From Desulfobacteraceae bacterium (GTDB lineage Bacteria; Desulfobacterota; Desulfobacteria; Desulfobacterales; ETH-SRB1), in NCBI GenBank assembly GCA_013202725.1, contig JABMRH010000232.1, forward strand, positions 1-21,420: a stretch of DNA of 21,420 nucleotides. Direction: 5' to 3'. Positions 15,744 through 21,420 of the stretch are shown one piece after another. The notes under the pieces were generated by a model. The model did no database searches. It was not told the origin of the DNA and saw only the letters and a list, made by a program, of their open reading frames with translations. Position 1 is the first letter of the stretch; every line of letters starts with the position of its first letter. The position numbers were made by a program, and so were the translations under genes.

Positions 15744-16439
15744 ATGGATATAGATTTTTCACCTTTTTTCAGGAAATATGAAGAGATTGTGGCAATGGCG
15801 GATACTGTTTTTGAGCGCGTAAAAAAAGAGCACACTGAATGTGTAACATGCAAAAAGGAGTGCTGCGACTGTTGTTATGCTCTTTTCGATCTTAGTTTGA
15901 TTGAAGGATTATATATAAATTATCACTTCAACAAAAAATTTAAAGGAAAAGAAAGGAACGGGCTTATTGACAAGTTAAACAGAGCAGACAGGGAGGCGCA
16001 CAGGATAAAGAAAAAAGCACACAAAAATCTGGAGGCAGGAAAAAAAGAGGATGACATATTAATGGATATTGCAGAGAAACGGATTAGATGCCCGCTGCTA
16101 AACGAGCAGAATCTTTGCGATATGTATGAATACCGGCCCATAACATGCCGGCTGTACGGGATTCCAACCAGTATTGGTGGATCAGCTCATACCTGTGGCA
16201 AATCCGGTTTTGTTGAGGGCAAGCAGTATCCTACGGTAAAGCTGGATATACTCCAGAACAATCTTTATAAAATATCCGCTGAGCTTGTAAAAGAAATTAA
16301 ATCCAGTTATGTGAAAATGGCGGACATGCTTGTGCCGTTATCTATGGCTCTTCTTACCAGTTATGATGAAGAGTTTTTTGGATTAAAAACCATCAAGAAA
16401 GACAGCCCCAAAGAAAAGCAGAAAGCCCAAAAGGAGTAG
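15744..16439 (+). CDS. YkgJ-family cysteine-cluster protein
   Basis: A 231-residue protein with two cysteine groups: CVTCKKECCDCC (Cys33, 36, 40, 41, 43, 44) and, after a charged helical stretch, CPLLNEQNLC (116, 125), RPITCRLYG (135) and HTCG (151). The RPxxCRxYG and C-x8-C pattern is that of the YkgJ/UPF0153 family of putative zinc- or Fe-S-binding proteins, whose role is not established. It is cytoplasmic, with a lysine-rich tail. GGGAG precedes the ATG. The gene begins a compact unit with the next two, with gaps or overlaps of a few bases, so the three products may act together. Confidence 0.83.
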   Translation: MDIDFSPFFRKYEEIVAMADTVFERVKKEHTECVTCKKECCDCCYALFDLSLIEGLYINYHFNKKFKGKERNGLIDKLNRADREAHRIKKKAHKNLEAGKKEDDILMDIAEKRIRCPLLNEQNLCDMYEYRPITCRLYGIPTSIGGSAHTCGKSGFVEGKQYPTVKLDILQNNLYKISAELVKEIKSSYVKMADMLVPLSMALLTSYDEEFFGLKTIKKDSPKEKQKAQKE

Positions 16440-16442
16440 AAA

Positions 16443-16793
16443 ATGACAGAAATTTCCCCTGAAGAGGAGGAAAGGAGAAAAAAGTATATTTTTGATAGCA
16501 TGGCCCCGCGGCGTCAAAAACATATCCTGAAAAAAGGGTATGAAGCATGGGATCCTTTTATCAAGCCAAAAGACCCGATAGATATCAGAAAAGATGCCTC
16601 AAAGCGCACAACCCAGATGCTGGTGAGCGAATTCCTGCACACAAGAGATGCAGAATCATATACCAACGAATATGGCAGGGGCGCGTTCGAGCTTTGCCTT
16701 GGAATAATTAATAAGGATGAAAAGTATAGAGGCATGTTTGAATTTGCGTGCTGGTATAAGGAACTGTTGAAAAAGGAAGGAAAGCTTGAATGA
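16443..16793 (+). CDS. Conserved-looking protein of unknown function, 116 aa
   Basis: I do not recognise a family. The product is highly charged, with an acidic then basic N terminus (SPEEEERRKKYIFDSM), a middle with two DP-containing turns (AWDPFIKPKDPIDIRKD) and a mostly helical C-terminal half (FELCLGIINKDEKYRGMFEFACWYKELL). There is no signal peptide or membrane segment and only two cysteines. It starts 3 bp after the ykgJ-like gene and overlaps the methyltransferase gene by 8 bp, so it is very likely co-translated with both. Codon use looks ordinary. The tight packing makes it a real gene rather than a chance frame. Confidence 0.75.
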   Translation: MTEISPEEEERRKKYIFDSMAPRRQKHILKKGYEAWDPFIKPKDPIDIRKDASKRTTQMLVSEFLHTRDAESYTNEYGRGAFELCLGIINKDEKYRGMFEFACWYKELLKKEGKLE

Positions 16794-17616
16794 GCAGTAC
16801 GATTTAAATTCAATTAAACATAAAGTAGCTGAAACTGTATTTGAATCAGACAAACATCTGACTCAACTGGATATAGAAAAGGAATTAGCAAACAGGTATT
16901 TTTATCCCAAAAAACAGATAAAACAGGCAATCAAGGTTTTGGTTGCAGAACAGACCCTTGCATATACTTATAAATATGGCCACTCCTTCCTGGAAAAATC
17001 CTTTAACAAGCCGGTGCGAATATCAAAACGGATTGTCATTAAGCCGCCGGGCATTGCATACAGGCGTGAGCCCGGCGATCTGGTAATTGAGTTGCTGCGC
17101 GGGGTGTCATTTGGCAATGGCGAACATCCAACCACAAGGCTGGCAATCAGGGGTGTCGAGCACGCATTATCTTCAGACAAATTTTTAAGGGACGAGCAAA
17201 ATACATTTGCCCTTGATATTGGAACAGGTTCAGGGGTTCTTGTAATTGCGGCGGTCCTGCTTGGCATAAACAGGGCAATCGGAATTGATATTGATCCTGT
17301 TGCAAGATCGGAAGCTAAAAAAAACATTTCACTCAACAATCTATCCAACAGGATTAGTATACATAACCGGTCCCTGGATGATATCAACCAGCAATTTTCC
17401 CTGATAATCGCGAACCTGCGCTATCCTACCCTGAAAAAGTTATATTCCCTCTTAGACCTTATTACAGAACAGCAAGCAGCAGTAGTCCTTTCAGGCCTTA
17501 AGACATCTGAAATGCCGGACGTTCAAAAACTCTATACGCAGAAATTTTTTAAGTTAGAAAGTAGTGAGGTAGAGAAAGGTTGGGGCGCAATGGTGTTTGA
17601 AAAACGAGACCTTTGA
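16786..17616 (+). CDS. PrmA-like SAM-dependent methyltransferase with N-terminal helical domain
   Basis: A 276-residue protein. The C-terminal two thirds is a class I methyltransferase of the ribosomal-protein-L11-methyltransferase (PrmA) type: FGNGEHPTT at 109-117 (PrmA usually FGTGTHPTT), SAM-binding DIGTGSG at 144-150, acidic GIDIDP at 166-171 and catalytic-loop ANLRYP at 209-214. The first 80 residues look like a winged-helix-type helical domain (LTQLDIEKELANRYFYPKKQ), unlike the PrmA N-terminal domain, so the substrate is probably not L11. The TTG start at 16786 is chosen because GGAAGG lies just upstream and no ATG in frame fits; it overlaps the previous gene by 8 bp. The stop lies inside a hairpin stem. 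Confidence 0.8.
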   Translation: MNEQYDLNSIKHKVAETVFESDKHLTQLDIEKELANRYFYPKKQIKQAIKVLVAEQTLAYTYKYGHSFLEKSFNKPVRISKRIVIKPPGIAYRREPGDLVIELLRGVSFGNGEHPTTRLAIRGVEHALSSDKFLRDEQNTFALDIGTGSGVLVIAAVLLGINRAIGIDIDPVARSEAKKNISLNNLSNRISIHNRSLDDINQQFSLIIANLRYPTLKKLYSLLDLITEQQAAVVLSGLKTSEMPDVQKLYTQKFFKLESSEVEKGWGAMVFEKRDL

Positions 17617-17641
17617 AAATTAAGCATTTTTCAAAGGTCTC
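17606..17641 (-). terminator. Hairpin between convergent genes (GAGACCTTTGAAAA stem)
   Basis: A perfect 14-bp stem: GAGACCTTTGAAAA at 17606-17619 and TTTTCAAAGGTCTC at 17628-17641, with an 8-nt loop. It overlaps the end of the methyltransferase gene and lies 33 bp past the end of the minus-strand gene. On the minus strand the stem is followed by GTTTTTC, giving a terminator shape; on the plus strand no T-run follows. It may also be a repeat unit, since a half copy occurs at 11552. Confidence 0.6.
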
Positions 17642-17673
17642 ATGTTGTGTGATTGCTATCTGTAAAATTATGA

Positions 17674-18189
17674 TTATGAAAAATCGGGAGCGGCTAAAGC
17701 AAAAACTTTTCCACAGACCTTCCACATTTCATCTTCTTTTATAACCGGAATCATTGCATCAATCTCATGGGTTTCACCGATATGAAATATTTTTGCGACT
17801 GTTGCAAAGAGCGGATTTATGCTCTTCCTTTTTTTACAAGTTAACATGACTTCGGCTTTTGCATCTCCCAATGGGATTGTATGGGTTTTAATATGGTAAA
17901 TACTGTTTTTCATGTACTTTAGTTCAAAACCCATTTGCCGGGCCTCGTTGGCTGTCTGCTGAAGATATTCGTCTATAATATTAACTTCATCTATTGTTTT
18001 TTGTGCGTTGCAGAGGCGTTTGTTCATTGTTGTTTTGTCAAGCAGGAAATATGCTTTGGAAAATTCAACTGCAGCTTTTTGCGGTGAATCTGTTTTGTCG
18101 GCGTAAATAAAAACCACCTGCAATATGAATCCTATTATTACAACTGTTGCCACCATAGATATTATTGAGCGATTGTTATCTTGCGCCAT
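17674..18189 (-). CDS. Single-pass membrane protein of unknown function, 171 aa
   Basis: A short cytoplasmic start is followed by one membrane helix (about 10-29, IISMVATVVIIGFILQVVFIY) and a 140-residue domain that would face the periplasm. The soluble part has a helical stretch (DSPQKAAVEFSKAYFLLDKT, RLCNAQKTIDEVNIIDEYLQ), then beta-like segments ending DEMWKVCGKVF, a layout reminiscent of NTF2-like or lumazine-binding-type anchored domains. That resemblance is only structural guesswork. A strong GGAGGAAGG ribosome-binding site precedes the ATG. It faces the methyltransferase gene and shares the hairpin between them. I see no neighbour that hints at a role. Confidence 0.7.
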   Translation of the reverse strand: MAQDNNRSIISMVATVVIIGFILQVVFIYADKTDSPQKAAVEFSKAYFLLDKTTMNKRLCNAQKTIDEVNIIDEYLQQTANEARQMGFELKYMKNSIYHIKTHTIPLGDAKAEVMLTCKKRKSINPLFATVAKIFHIGETHEIDAMIPVIKEDEMWKVCGKVFALAAPDFS

Positions 18190-18393
18190 TTTATCCTTCC
18201 TCCTTTTAAAACGTCATCTAACACCCGATAAACCCGTAACGAGCCGAATTCGGCAGATTTTAGGTTAAGCCGTCAATACCTGAGTGCAAAAAATGCTAAA
18301 TACATTAAAATACATAACACATTTTATATTTTATTACAAGATATTTTCGGGTTCATTGTAGCGCCCCTTTTTTTTGTTTTTCCCAGTTCTCCA
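18190..18393. other. Intergenic region between divergent genes
   Basis: About 200 bp AT-rich DNA with no gene. It should contain the promoter of the minus-strand gene. A T-run at 18367-18375 follows TAGCGCCCC. Nothing else stands out. Confidence 0.4.
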
Positions 18394-18422
18394 TTGACAA
18401 ACATAATTGAGGTGACTAAATT
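18394..18422 (+). promoter_or_regulatory. Candidate sigma-70 promoter of the selenoprotein gene
   Basis: TTGACA at 18394-18399 is a perfect -35. After a 17-bp spacer TAAATT at 18417-18422 matches the -10 consensus at 4 of 6 positions. It lies about 50 bp before the start codon, giving a short leader with the AAGGAGGAAG ribosome-binding site. Confidence 0.55.
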
Positions 18423-18471
18423 AGTTTTTAATATATTAAAATTTTGACATTATGTTATTAAGGAGGAAGTT

Positions 18472-18786
18472 ATGGTTGAGATTACAAACACGGCAACAAC
18501 GCAGATTGCTGAATATTTTAAAGGCAGAGAGATATCGCCGGTTCGGATTTTTTTAAACAATGGAGGATGAGGCGGTCCTTCCCTTGCAATGGCTCTGGAT
18601 GAGCTAAAAGATACCGATAATCTATATGAGGTTGACGGATTTAAATATATTGTTGATAAAGAATTTATGGAAAAAACAAAACCGCTTAAAGTAGATTTTA
18701 ATCATTTTGGCTTTAAAATCACTTCAGGAATCGATTTAGGAGCAGGATGTTCAAGTTGCAGCACTACAGGCTCCTGCTGTTCATGA
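18472..18786 (+). CDS. HesB/IscA-like selenoprotein (in-frame TGA = selenocysteine)
   Basis: Reading TGA at 18568-18570 as selenocysteine gives a 104-residue protein. ATG at 18472 follows AAGGAGGAAG, a strong ribosome-binding site, and the frame is open through the TGA to TGA 18784-18786. Codon 33 (Sec) sits in GGUGGPSLAMALDE, exactly where HesB/IscA proteins have the metal-binding Cys of GGCxG. The C-terminal AGCSSCSTTGSCCS (Cys93, 96, 102, 103) matches the cysteine-rich end. This fits the known HesB-like (seleno)protein family TIGR01911, thought to act in Fe-S or metal handling. Translation would need SelB and a bacterial SECIS hairpin just after the TGA; a weak stem can be drawn at about 18573-18600 but is not convincing alone. 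A start at ATG 18589 would lose the key motif and has no ribosome-binding site. Confidence 0.9.
18568..18570 (+). other. Selenocysteine-recoded TGA codon
   Basis: In-frame TGA flanked by GGA GGA before and GGC GGT after, at the place of the conserved HesB/IscA cysteine. Coding character continues without a break on both sides. Confidence 0.88.
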
Positions 18787-18802
18787 TAAAAAATACATTT
18801 TA

Positions 18803-18838
18803 AAAAAAGGGCATCACCACATGGTGATGCCCTTTTTT
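18803..18838 (+). terminator. Rho-independent terminator after the selenoprotein gene
   Basis: A 10-bp GC-rich stem GGGCATCACC/GGTGATGCCC (18809-18818 and 18823-18832) with ACAT loop, followed by six Ts and preceded by seven As that extend the stem. It ends the selenoprotein transcript and, because of the A/T symmetry, could act in both directions. Confidence 0.93.
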
Positions 18839-18875
18839 ATTGTCCATTGAAAACAGATTATGATAAAAAATTAAA

Positions 18876-19871
18876 ATGGACCCCATAACACACATAACCA
18901 CAGGCGTTTTGGGCGCTCAGGTTGTATGTAAACACTTTAACCGGCGCTTTATAATATTATTTTGCATTATTGCGGCATGGCTGCCCGATATAGACAATCT
19001 GGTCACATTTCTCGGACCGGAACTGTATTTGATCCATCATCGGGGGGCAACCCATTCCTTTGCGGGCGGCCTTATTCTTTCTATGCTGCTGGTTGCGGTC
19101 TTCAAGCTCTTTATAAAATCTTTTCCAATCATCAAAGGATTAATTATATCCTTTTCCATAATCCTGATTCATATATATCTTGATCTTGTAACATCATACG
19201 GCACACAGATATTTTATCCCTTTAATAACACCAGATACTCCTTAGACGCAGTTTATATCGTGGATCTGTTTTACACGGTTTCAATAGCAAGTATCTGTTT
19301 TCTTTCTTTTTTGAGCAAAAAACACAAACAAGGGTTTGTAATGCTGGGACTTGCCTGGCTATTTCTATATCCTGTTATATGCCTCGGCATAAAATATGCG
19401 GCTTTATATCATGTTGAAAGCGAACTTCGGAGAAACAGGATTTCATTTGAAAAGGTGCATATTTCACCGGAGCTCTTTACACCTTTCTTCTGGAAGGTTA
19501 TTGTTGAAGATAGCGAGACCTATAAGATAGCCGGCTTTACCATTTTCAATACCCGCGGCACAAAAAGTTTTATTAAATTTGATAAAGCCGAACCATACAT
19601 GTTTAAAAAGTTCGGGGGATGCGCATCTATTTTTAATACGTACGCCTGGTTTGCAAGCTATCCTGTAATAAAAACCGAAAAGTCTGGTCAATGCCAATTA
19701 ATTACATTTGGTGATTTAAGGTTTTACAGCACTATAGGCTTTATCCGGGAATTATTAAAAAATAATGAGCCACCCTTTTCATTGACCGCAAGGGTGAATG
19801 AAAGCCGCAAAGTGATGGAATATTATTACTATAAACCCGGCGGGACAAAAGTAATACAGCACTTGGAATAA
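18876..19871 (+). CDS. Membrane-bound metal-dependent hydrolase (YdjM/DUF457 type)
   Basis: A 331-residue protein. The front half has the family motifs: MDPITHITTG with His6, PDIDN with Asp38 and Asp40, HHRGATHS at 54-61, and a later HIYLDLVTSYG with His99 and Asp103, which together should form a metal site. Around them lie about four hydrophobic segments (22-36, 64-80, 88-102, 125-143, 150-172), so it is an inner-membrane protein. The C-terminal 150 residues form a soluble domain without motifs I recognise. Substrate is unknown; phospholipid or related hydrolysis has been suggested for the family. No ribosome-binding site is visible before the ATG. It follows the terminator by under 40 bp, so its promoter must lie in that short gap or transcription reads through. 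Confidence 0.84.
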   Translation: MDPITHITTGVLGAQVVCKHFNRRFIILFCIIAAWLPDIDNLVTFLGPELYLIHHRGATHSFAGGLILSMLLVAVFKLFIKSFPIIKGLIISFSIILIHIYLDLVTSYGTQIFYPFNNTRYSLDAVYIVDLFYTVSIASICFLSFLSKKHKQGFVMLGLAWLFLYPVICLGIKYAALYHVESELRRNRISFEKVHISPELFTPFFWKVIVEDSETYKIAGFTIFNTRGTKSFIKFDKAEPYMFKKFGGCASIFNTYAWFASYPVIKTEKSGQCQLITFGDLRFYSTIGFIRELLKNNEPPFSLTARVNESRKVMEYYYYKPGGTKVIQHLE

Positions 19872-19916
19872 TAAACATAAAGCAGGTAGGCGAAGTTTAA
19901 TTGTGGAGGGATTATA

Positions 19917-20459
19917 ATGACGGATCTTATGGAGGTCATAAAGGAAAGAAGAAGCATCCGCAAGTACGAGGGAAAAGATATTTCTGAAGAGCTTGTAAAC
20001 AGGGTTCTTGATGCTGTCAGATGGACGCCGTCATGGGTCAACACCCAGTGCTGGGAGGTTATTGTTGTAAAAGACAAGACAATTAAGGAAGGGCTCCGGG
20101 CTACGATTTCCAAAGGAAACCCTGCGGCAAAGTCCATTGTGACCGCGCCGGTGGTTTTTGCCGTTTGCGGCAGGCTTGAGAAATCAGGATATTATAAAGA
20201 CAAGATTTCTACAAAATTCGGGGACTGGTATATGTTTGACATTGGGCTTGCCACACAGAATCTCTGTCTTATGGCCCATCATCTTGGGCTTGGGACAGTG
20301 ATAGTCGGCCTGTTTGACCATGATAGGGCCAAAGAAATATTAAATGTGCCTGCAGGCTATGAACTGGTTGTCCTTATACCGATGGGGTATCCTGCCAAAA
20401 CGCTTGCAGCGCCGAAACGCAGGAAGATAAACGAGTTTACGCATTATAATATGTTTTGA
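19917..20459 (+). CDS. Nitroreductase-family FMN oxidoreductase
   Basis: A 180-residue protein of the short nitroreductase type. The N-terminal ERRSIRKYEGKDI (10-22) is the FMN-phosphate-binding start, followed by the PSWVNTQCWEVIVV segment, and the C-terminal half has DIGLATQNLCLMAHHLGLGT and LIPMGYPAKT, both standard for the fold. It would be a dimeric cytoplasmic flavoprotein that reduces nitro, quinone or related substrates with NAD(P)H; the physiological substrate cannot be inferred. There is no Fe-S domain. GGAGGG precedes the ATG by 6 nt. It lies 45 bp after the hydrolase gene and may be co-transcribed with it. Confidence 0.9.
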   Translation: MTDLMEVIKERRSIRKYEGKDISEELVNRVLDAVRWTPSWVNTQCWEVIVVKDKTIKEGLRATISKGNPAAKSIVTAPVVFAVCGRLEKSGYYKDKISTKFGDWYMFDIGLATQNLCLMAHHLGLGTVIVGLFDHDRAKEILNVPAGYELVVLIPMGYPAKTLAAPKRRKINEFTHYNMF

Positions 20460-20481
20460 CAGGATATTCAGGATTGATGGT

Positions 20482-20610
20482 CTCGTAAAAAGTCTCCTAA
20501 ACTTGTCATTTCGAGCAAAACGAGAAATCTTTAGACTGTAACCAATTGAAAACGTAAGATTTCTCCCTGCGGTCGAAATGACAGATCCGCCAAGTTGGAC
20601 TTTTTACGAG
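20482..20610. repeat. Nested palindromic MITE-like repeat
   Basis: A 129-bp nested palindrome. Outer arms CTCGTAAAAAGTC (20482-20494) and GACTTTTTACGAG (20598-20610) are perfect complements. Inside are TGTCATTTCGA / TCGAAATGACA and then GAGAAATCTT / AAGATTTCTC around a short centre. The GTCATTTCGA..GAGAAATCTT module is familiar as a widespread intergenic repeat in bacterial genomes. It carries no gene and lies between the nitroreductase and the convergent FmdE gene, where a folded transcript could also act as a terminator. Confidence 0.82.
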
Positions 20611-20677
20611 TTTGTCAGGATTATCGGCCTGCAATGAAAAGCCAGTTTGGGAAACGGGCGCTACAGTAGAACCGGCT

Positions 20678-21295
20678 TTACCGCTTTGAACATGGGATGC
20701 ATATGCGTTTCCCGTCGTCTGTGGAAACCATTTTAGTTGACATGGTCATTTCTCCGCAGATATTGCAGACTTCGGAACGCGCCAGGGGAGCATAGGTCGG
20801 CATTGAAAATTCCACTTTGCTCGTTGAGAAGATATCATCAAAGGGCCTTGAAAGAAGATCGGTTGCCTTTAACAGTTTCTGACGCATTTTCTGCTTAATG
20901 GTTGCCGAGCCAGAAGAAATGGCTGCATCAAGCATGGCAAAATCCTCTTTATTTTTACCGTTGTACTTGTAATATTGTTTGCGGGAAAATCGATATGCCT
21001 TTTTCTTTGATCTGCTTATAATGGTATAGGCATTTTTACCATAATTATTAATTATAAGGTTGCCTTTGCCTGCAGTAGTGCCGAGAAGCACCTGCAGAGA
21101 ATCAATAGCGCATGAATCGTTTTCACAAATAGCCACAACTTCTTCATCTTTTGACCGCTTGAGATCAAGAATATTTATAGCCTGCTGCGAAACAAGATAA
21201 CCGTAAACAAGGCCGGGGCACAGGTGACCGTGAAATGCGATACATTGTTTAAGCTCTTCCGGCATTTTAATTGAAATATTTTCTGCTTTTTCCAT
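20678..21295 (-). CDS. FmdE-family protein with C-terminal zinc ribbon
   Basis: A 205-residue protein. The N-terminal FmdE domain has the signature AFHGHLCPGLVYGYLVSQQA (His22, His24, Cys26) and CENDSCAIDSLQVLLGTTAGKGNL, containing conserved metal-ligand cysteines. The C-terminal CNICGE (177, 180) and CIPCSKR (199, 202) form a TraR/DksA-like zinc ribbon. FmdE was named for its gene's association with the molybdenum formylmethanofuran dehydrogenase of methanogens; its role is not established, and anaerobic bacteria carry many copies. The ATG at 21295 (complement) gives the expected N terminus. No formylmethanofuran or formate dehydrogenase genes are beside it in the window. Confidence 0.9.
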   Translation of the reverse strand: MEKAENISIKMPEELKQCIAFHGHLCPGLVYGYLVSQQAINILDLKRSKDEEVVAICENDSCAIDSLQVLLGTTAGKGNLIINNYGKNAYTIISRSKKKAYRFSRKQYYKYNGKNKEDFAMLDAAISSGSATIKQKMRQKLLKATDLLSRPFDDIFSTSKVEFSMPTYAPLARSEVCNICGEMTMSTKMVSTDDGKRICIPCSKR

Positions 21296-21420
21296 TGTAT
21301 AATTTCCTGTATATATTAATGATGAATTCGACTTTCAAATAACTTAACTAATACCTGAACAGAAAGTCCGGTTTTTTGCAGGCGCCGCTCCAGGTATAAT
21401 TAAATTTAAACCAGAAAAAA
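21296..21420. other. Upstream region of the FmdE-type gene
   Basis: 125 bp with no gene. It presumably holds the minus-strand promoter of the FmdE-type gene, but no clear site could be chosen. Confidence 0.3.

Noticed and set aside
18444..18449. Second TTGACA as a promoter for the selenoprotein gene
   Set aside because: A matching -10 would fall on the ribosome-binding site or start codon.
18573..18600. bSECIS hairpin just after the TGA
   Set aside because: Only a weak stem with internal loops can be drawn by eye and the apical loop lacks a G in its first two positions; left unannotated pending a folding calculation.
18589..18786. A separate 65-residue gene starting at ATG 18589
   Set aside because: It has no ribosome-binding site and starts mid-domain; the upstream frame with a strong ribosome-binding site joins it through TGA to make a complete HesB-like protein.

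Overview
The window looks like a chromosomal segment near the replication origin of an anaerobic deltaproteobacterium (Desulfobacterota, probably a sulfate-reducer relative). This placement is an inference from gene content, not a phylogeny. Supporting evidence is a dnaN-gyrB pair, the rpmH-rnpA-yidD-yidC-jag-mnmE cluster, a perfect ParB-binding parS palindrome touching the mnmE stop codon, a HesB/IscA-like selenoprotein gene with an in-frame TGA, an FmdE-family protein, and many dispersed intergenic repeats. Base composition is AT-rich overall and extremely so before dnaN.

Layout. 5-81: initiator tRNA. 82-337: very AT-rich spacer. 338-4722: dnaN, gyrB (overlapping by 1 bp) and an unusual ThyA-type thymidylate synthase; dnaA and recF are absent. 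4723-7946: an accessory patch rich in dispersed repeats, holding an RHH-antitoxin/PemK-MazF-type toxin pair, a broken LPP20/DUF4384-like gene and, on the minus strand, a periplasmic HtrA protease. 7947-10439: a large B12-binding/radical SAM/DUF2344 fusion. 10651-15574: the ribosomal protein L34, RNase P, membrane-insertion, RNA-binding and tRNA-modification cluster, followed at once by parS and a long inverted repeat. 15744-17616: a tight three-gene unit (YkgJ-type cysteine-cluster protein, an unknown 116-residue protein, a PrmA-like methyltransferase). 17674-18189 (minus): a single-pass membrane protein of unknown function. 18472-18786: the HesB-like selenoprotein with its own promoter candidate and a strong terminator. 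18876-21295: a membrane-bound metal-dependent hydrolase, a nitroreductase, a palindromic MITE-like repeat, and an FmdE-type protein on the minus strand.

How the genes work together. The core genes serve replication (sliding clamp, gyrase, dTMP supply), ribosome and tRNA maturation (L34, RNase P protein, MnmE) and inner-membrane protein insertion (YidC, YidD). Order and orientation differ from the classic rnpA-rpmH / dnaA-dnaN-recF-gyrB arrangement: here rpmH and dnaN point the same way with about 6.8 kb between gyrB and rpmH. parS also lies in the window without parA or parB. The clearest non-routine item is the selenoprotein. Reading TGA as stop would break a well-formed 104-residue HesB-like protein exactly at the position of its conserved metal-binding cysteine.
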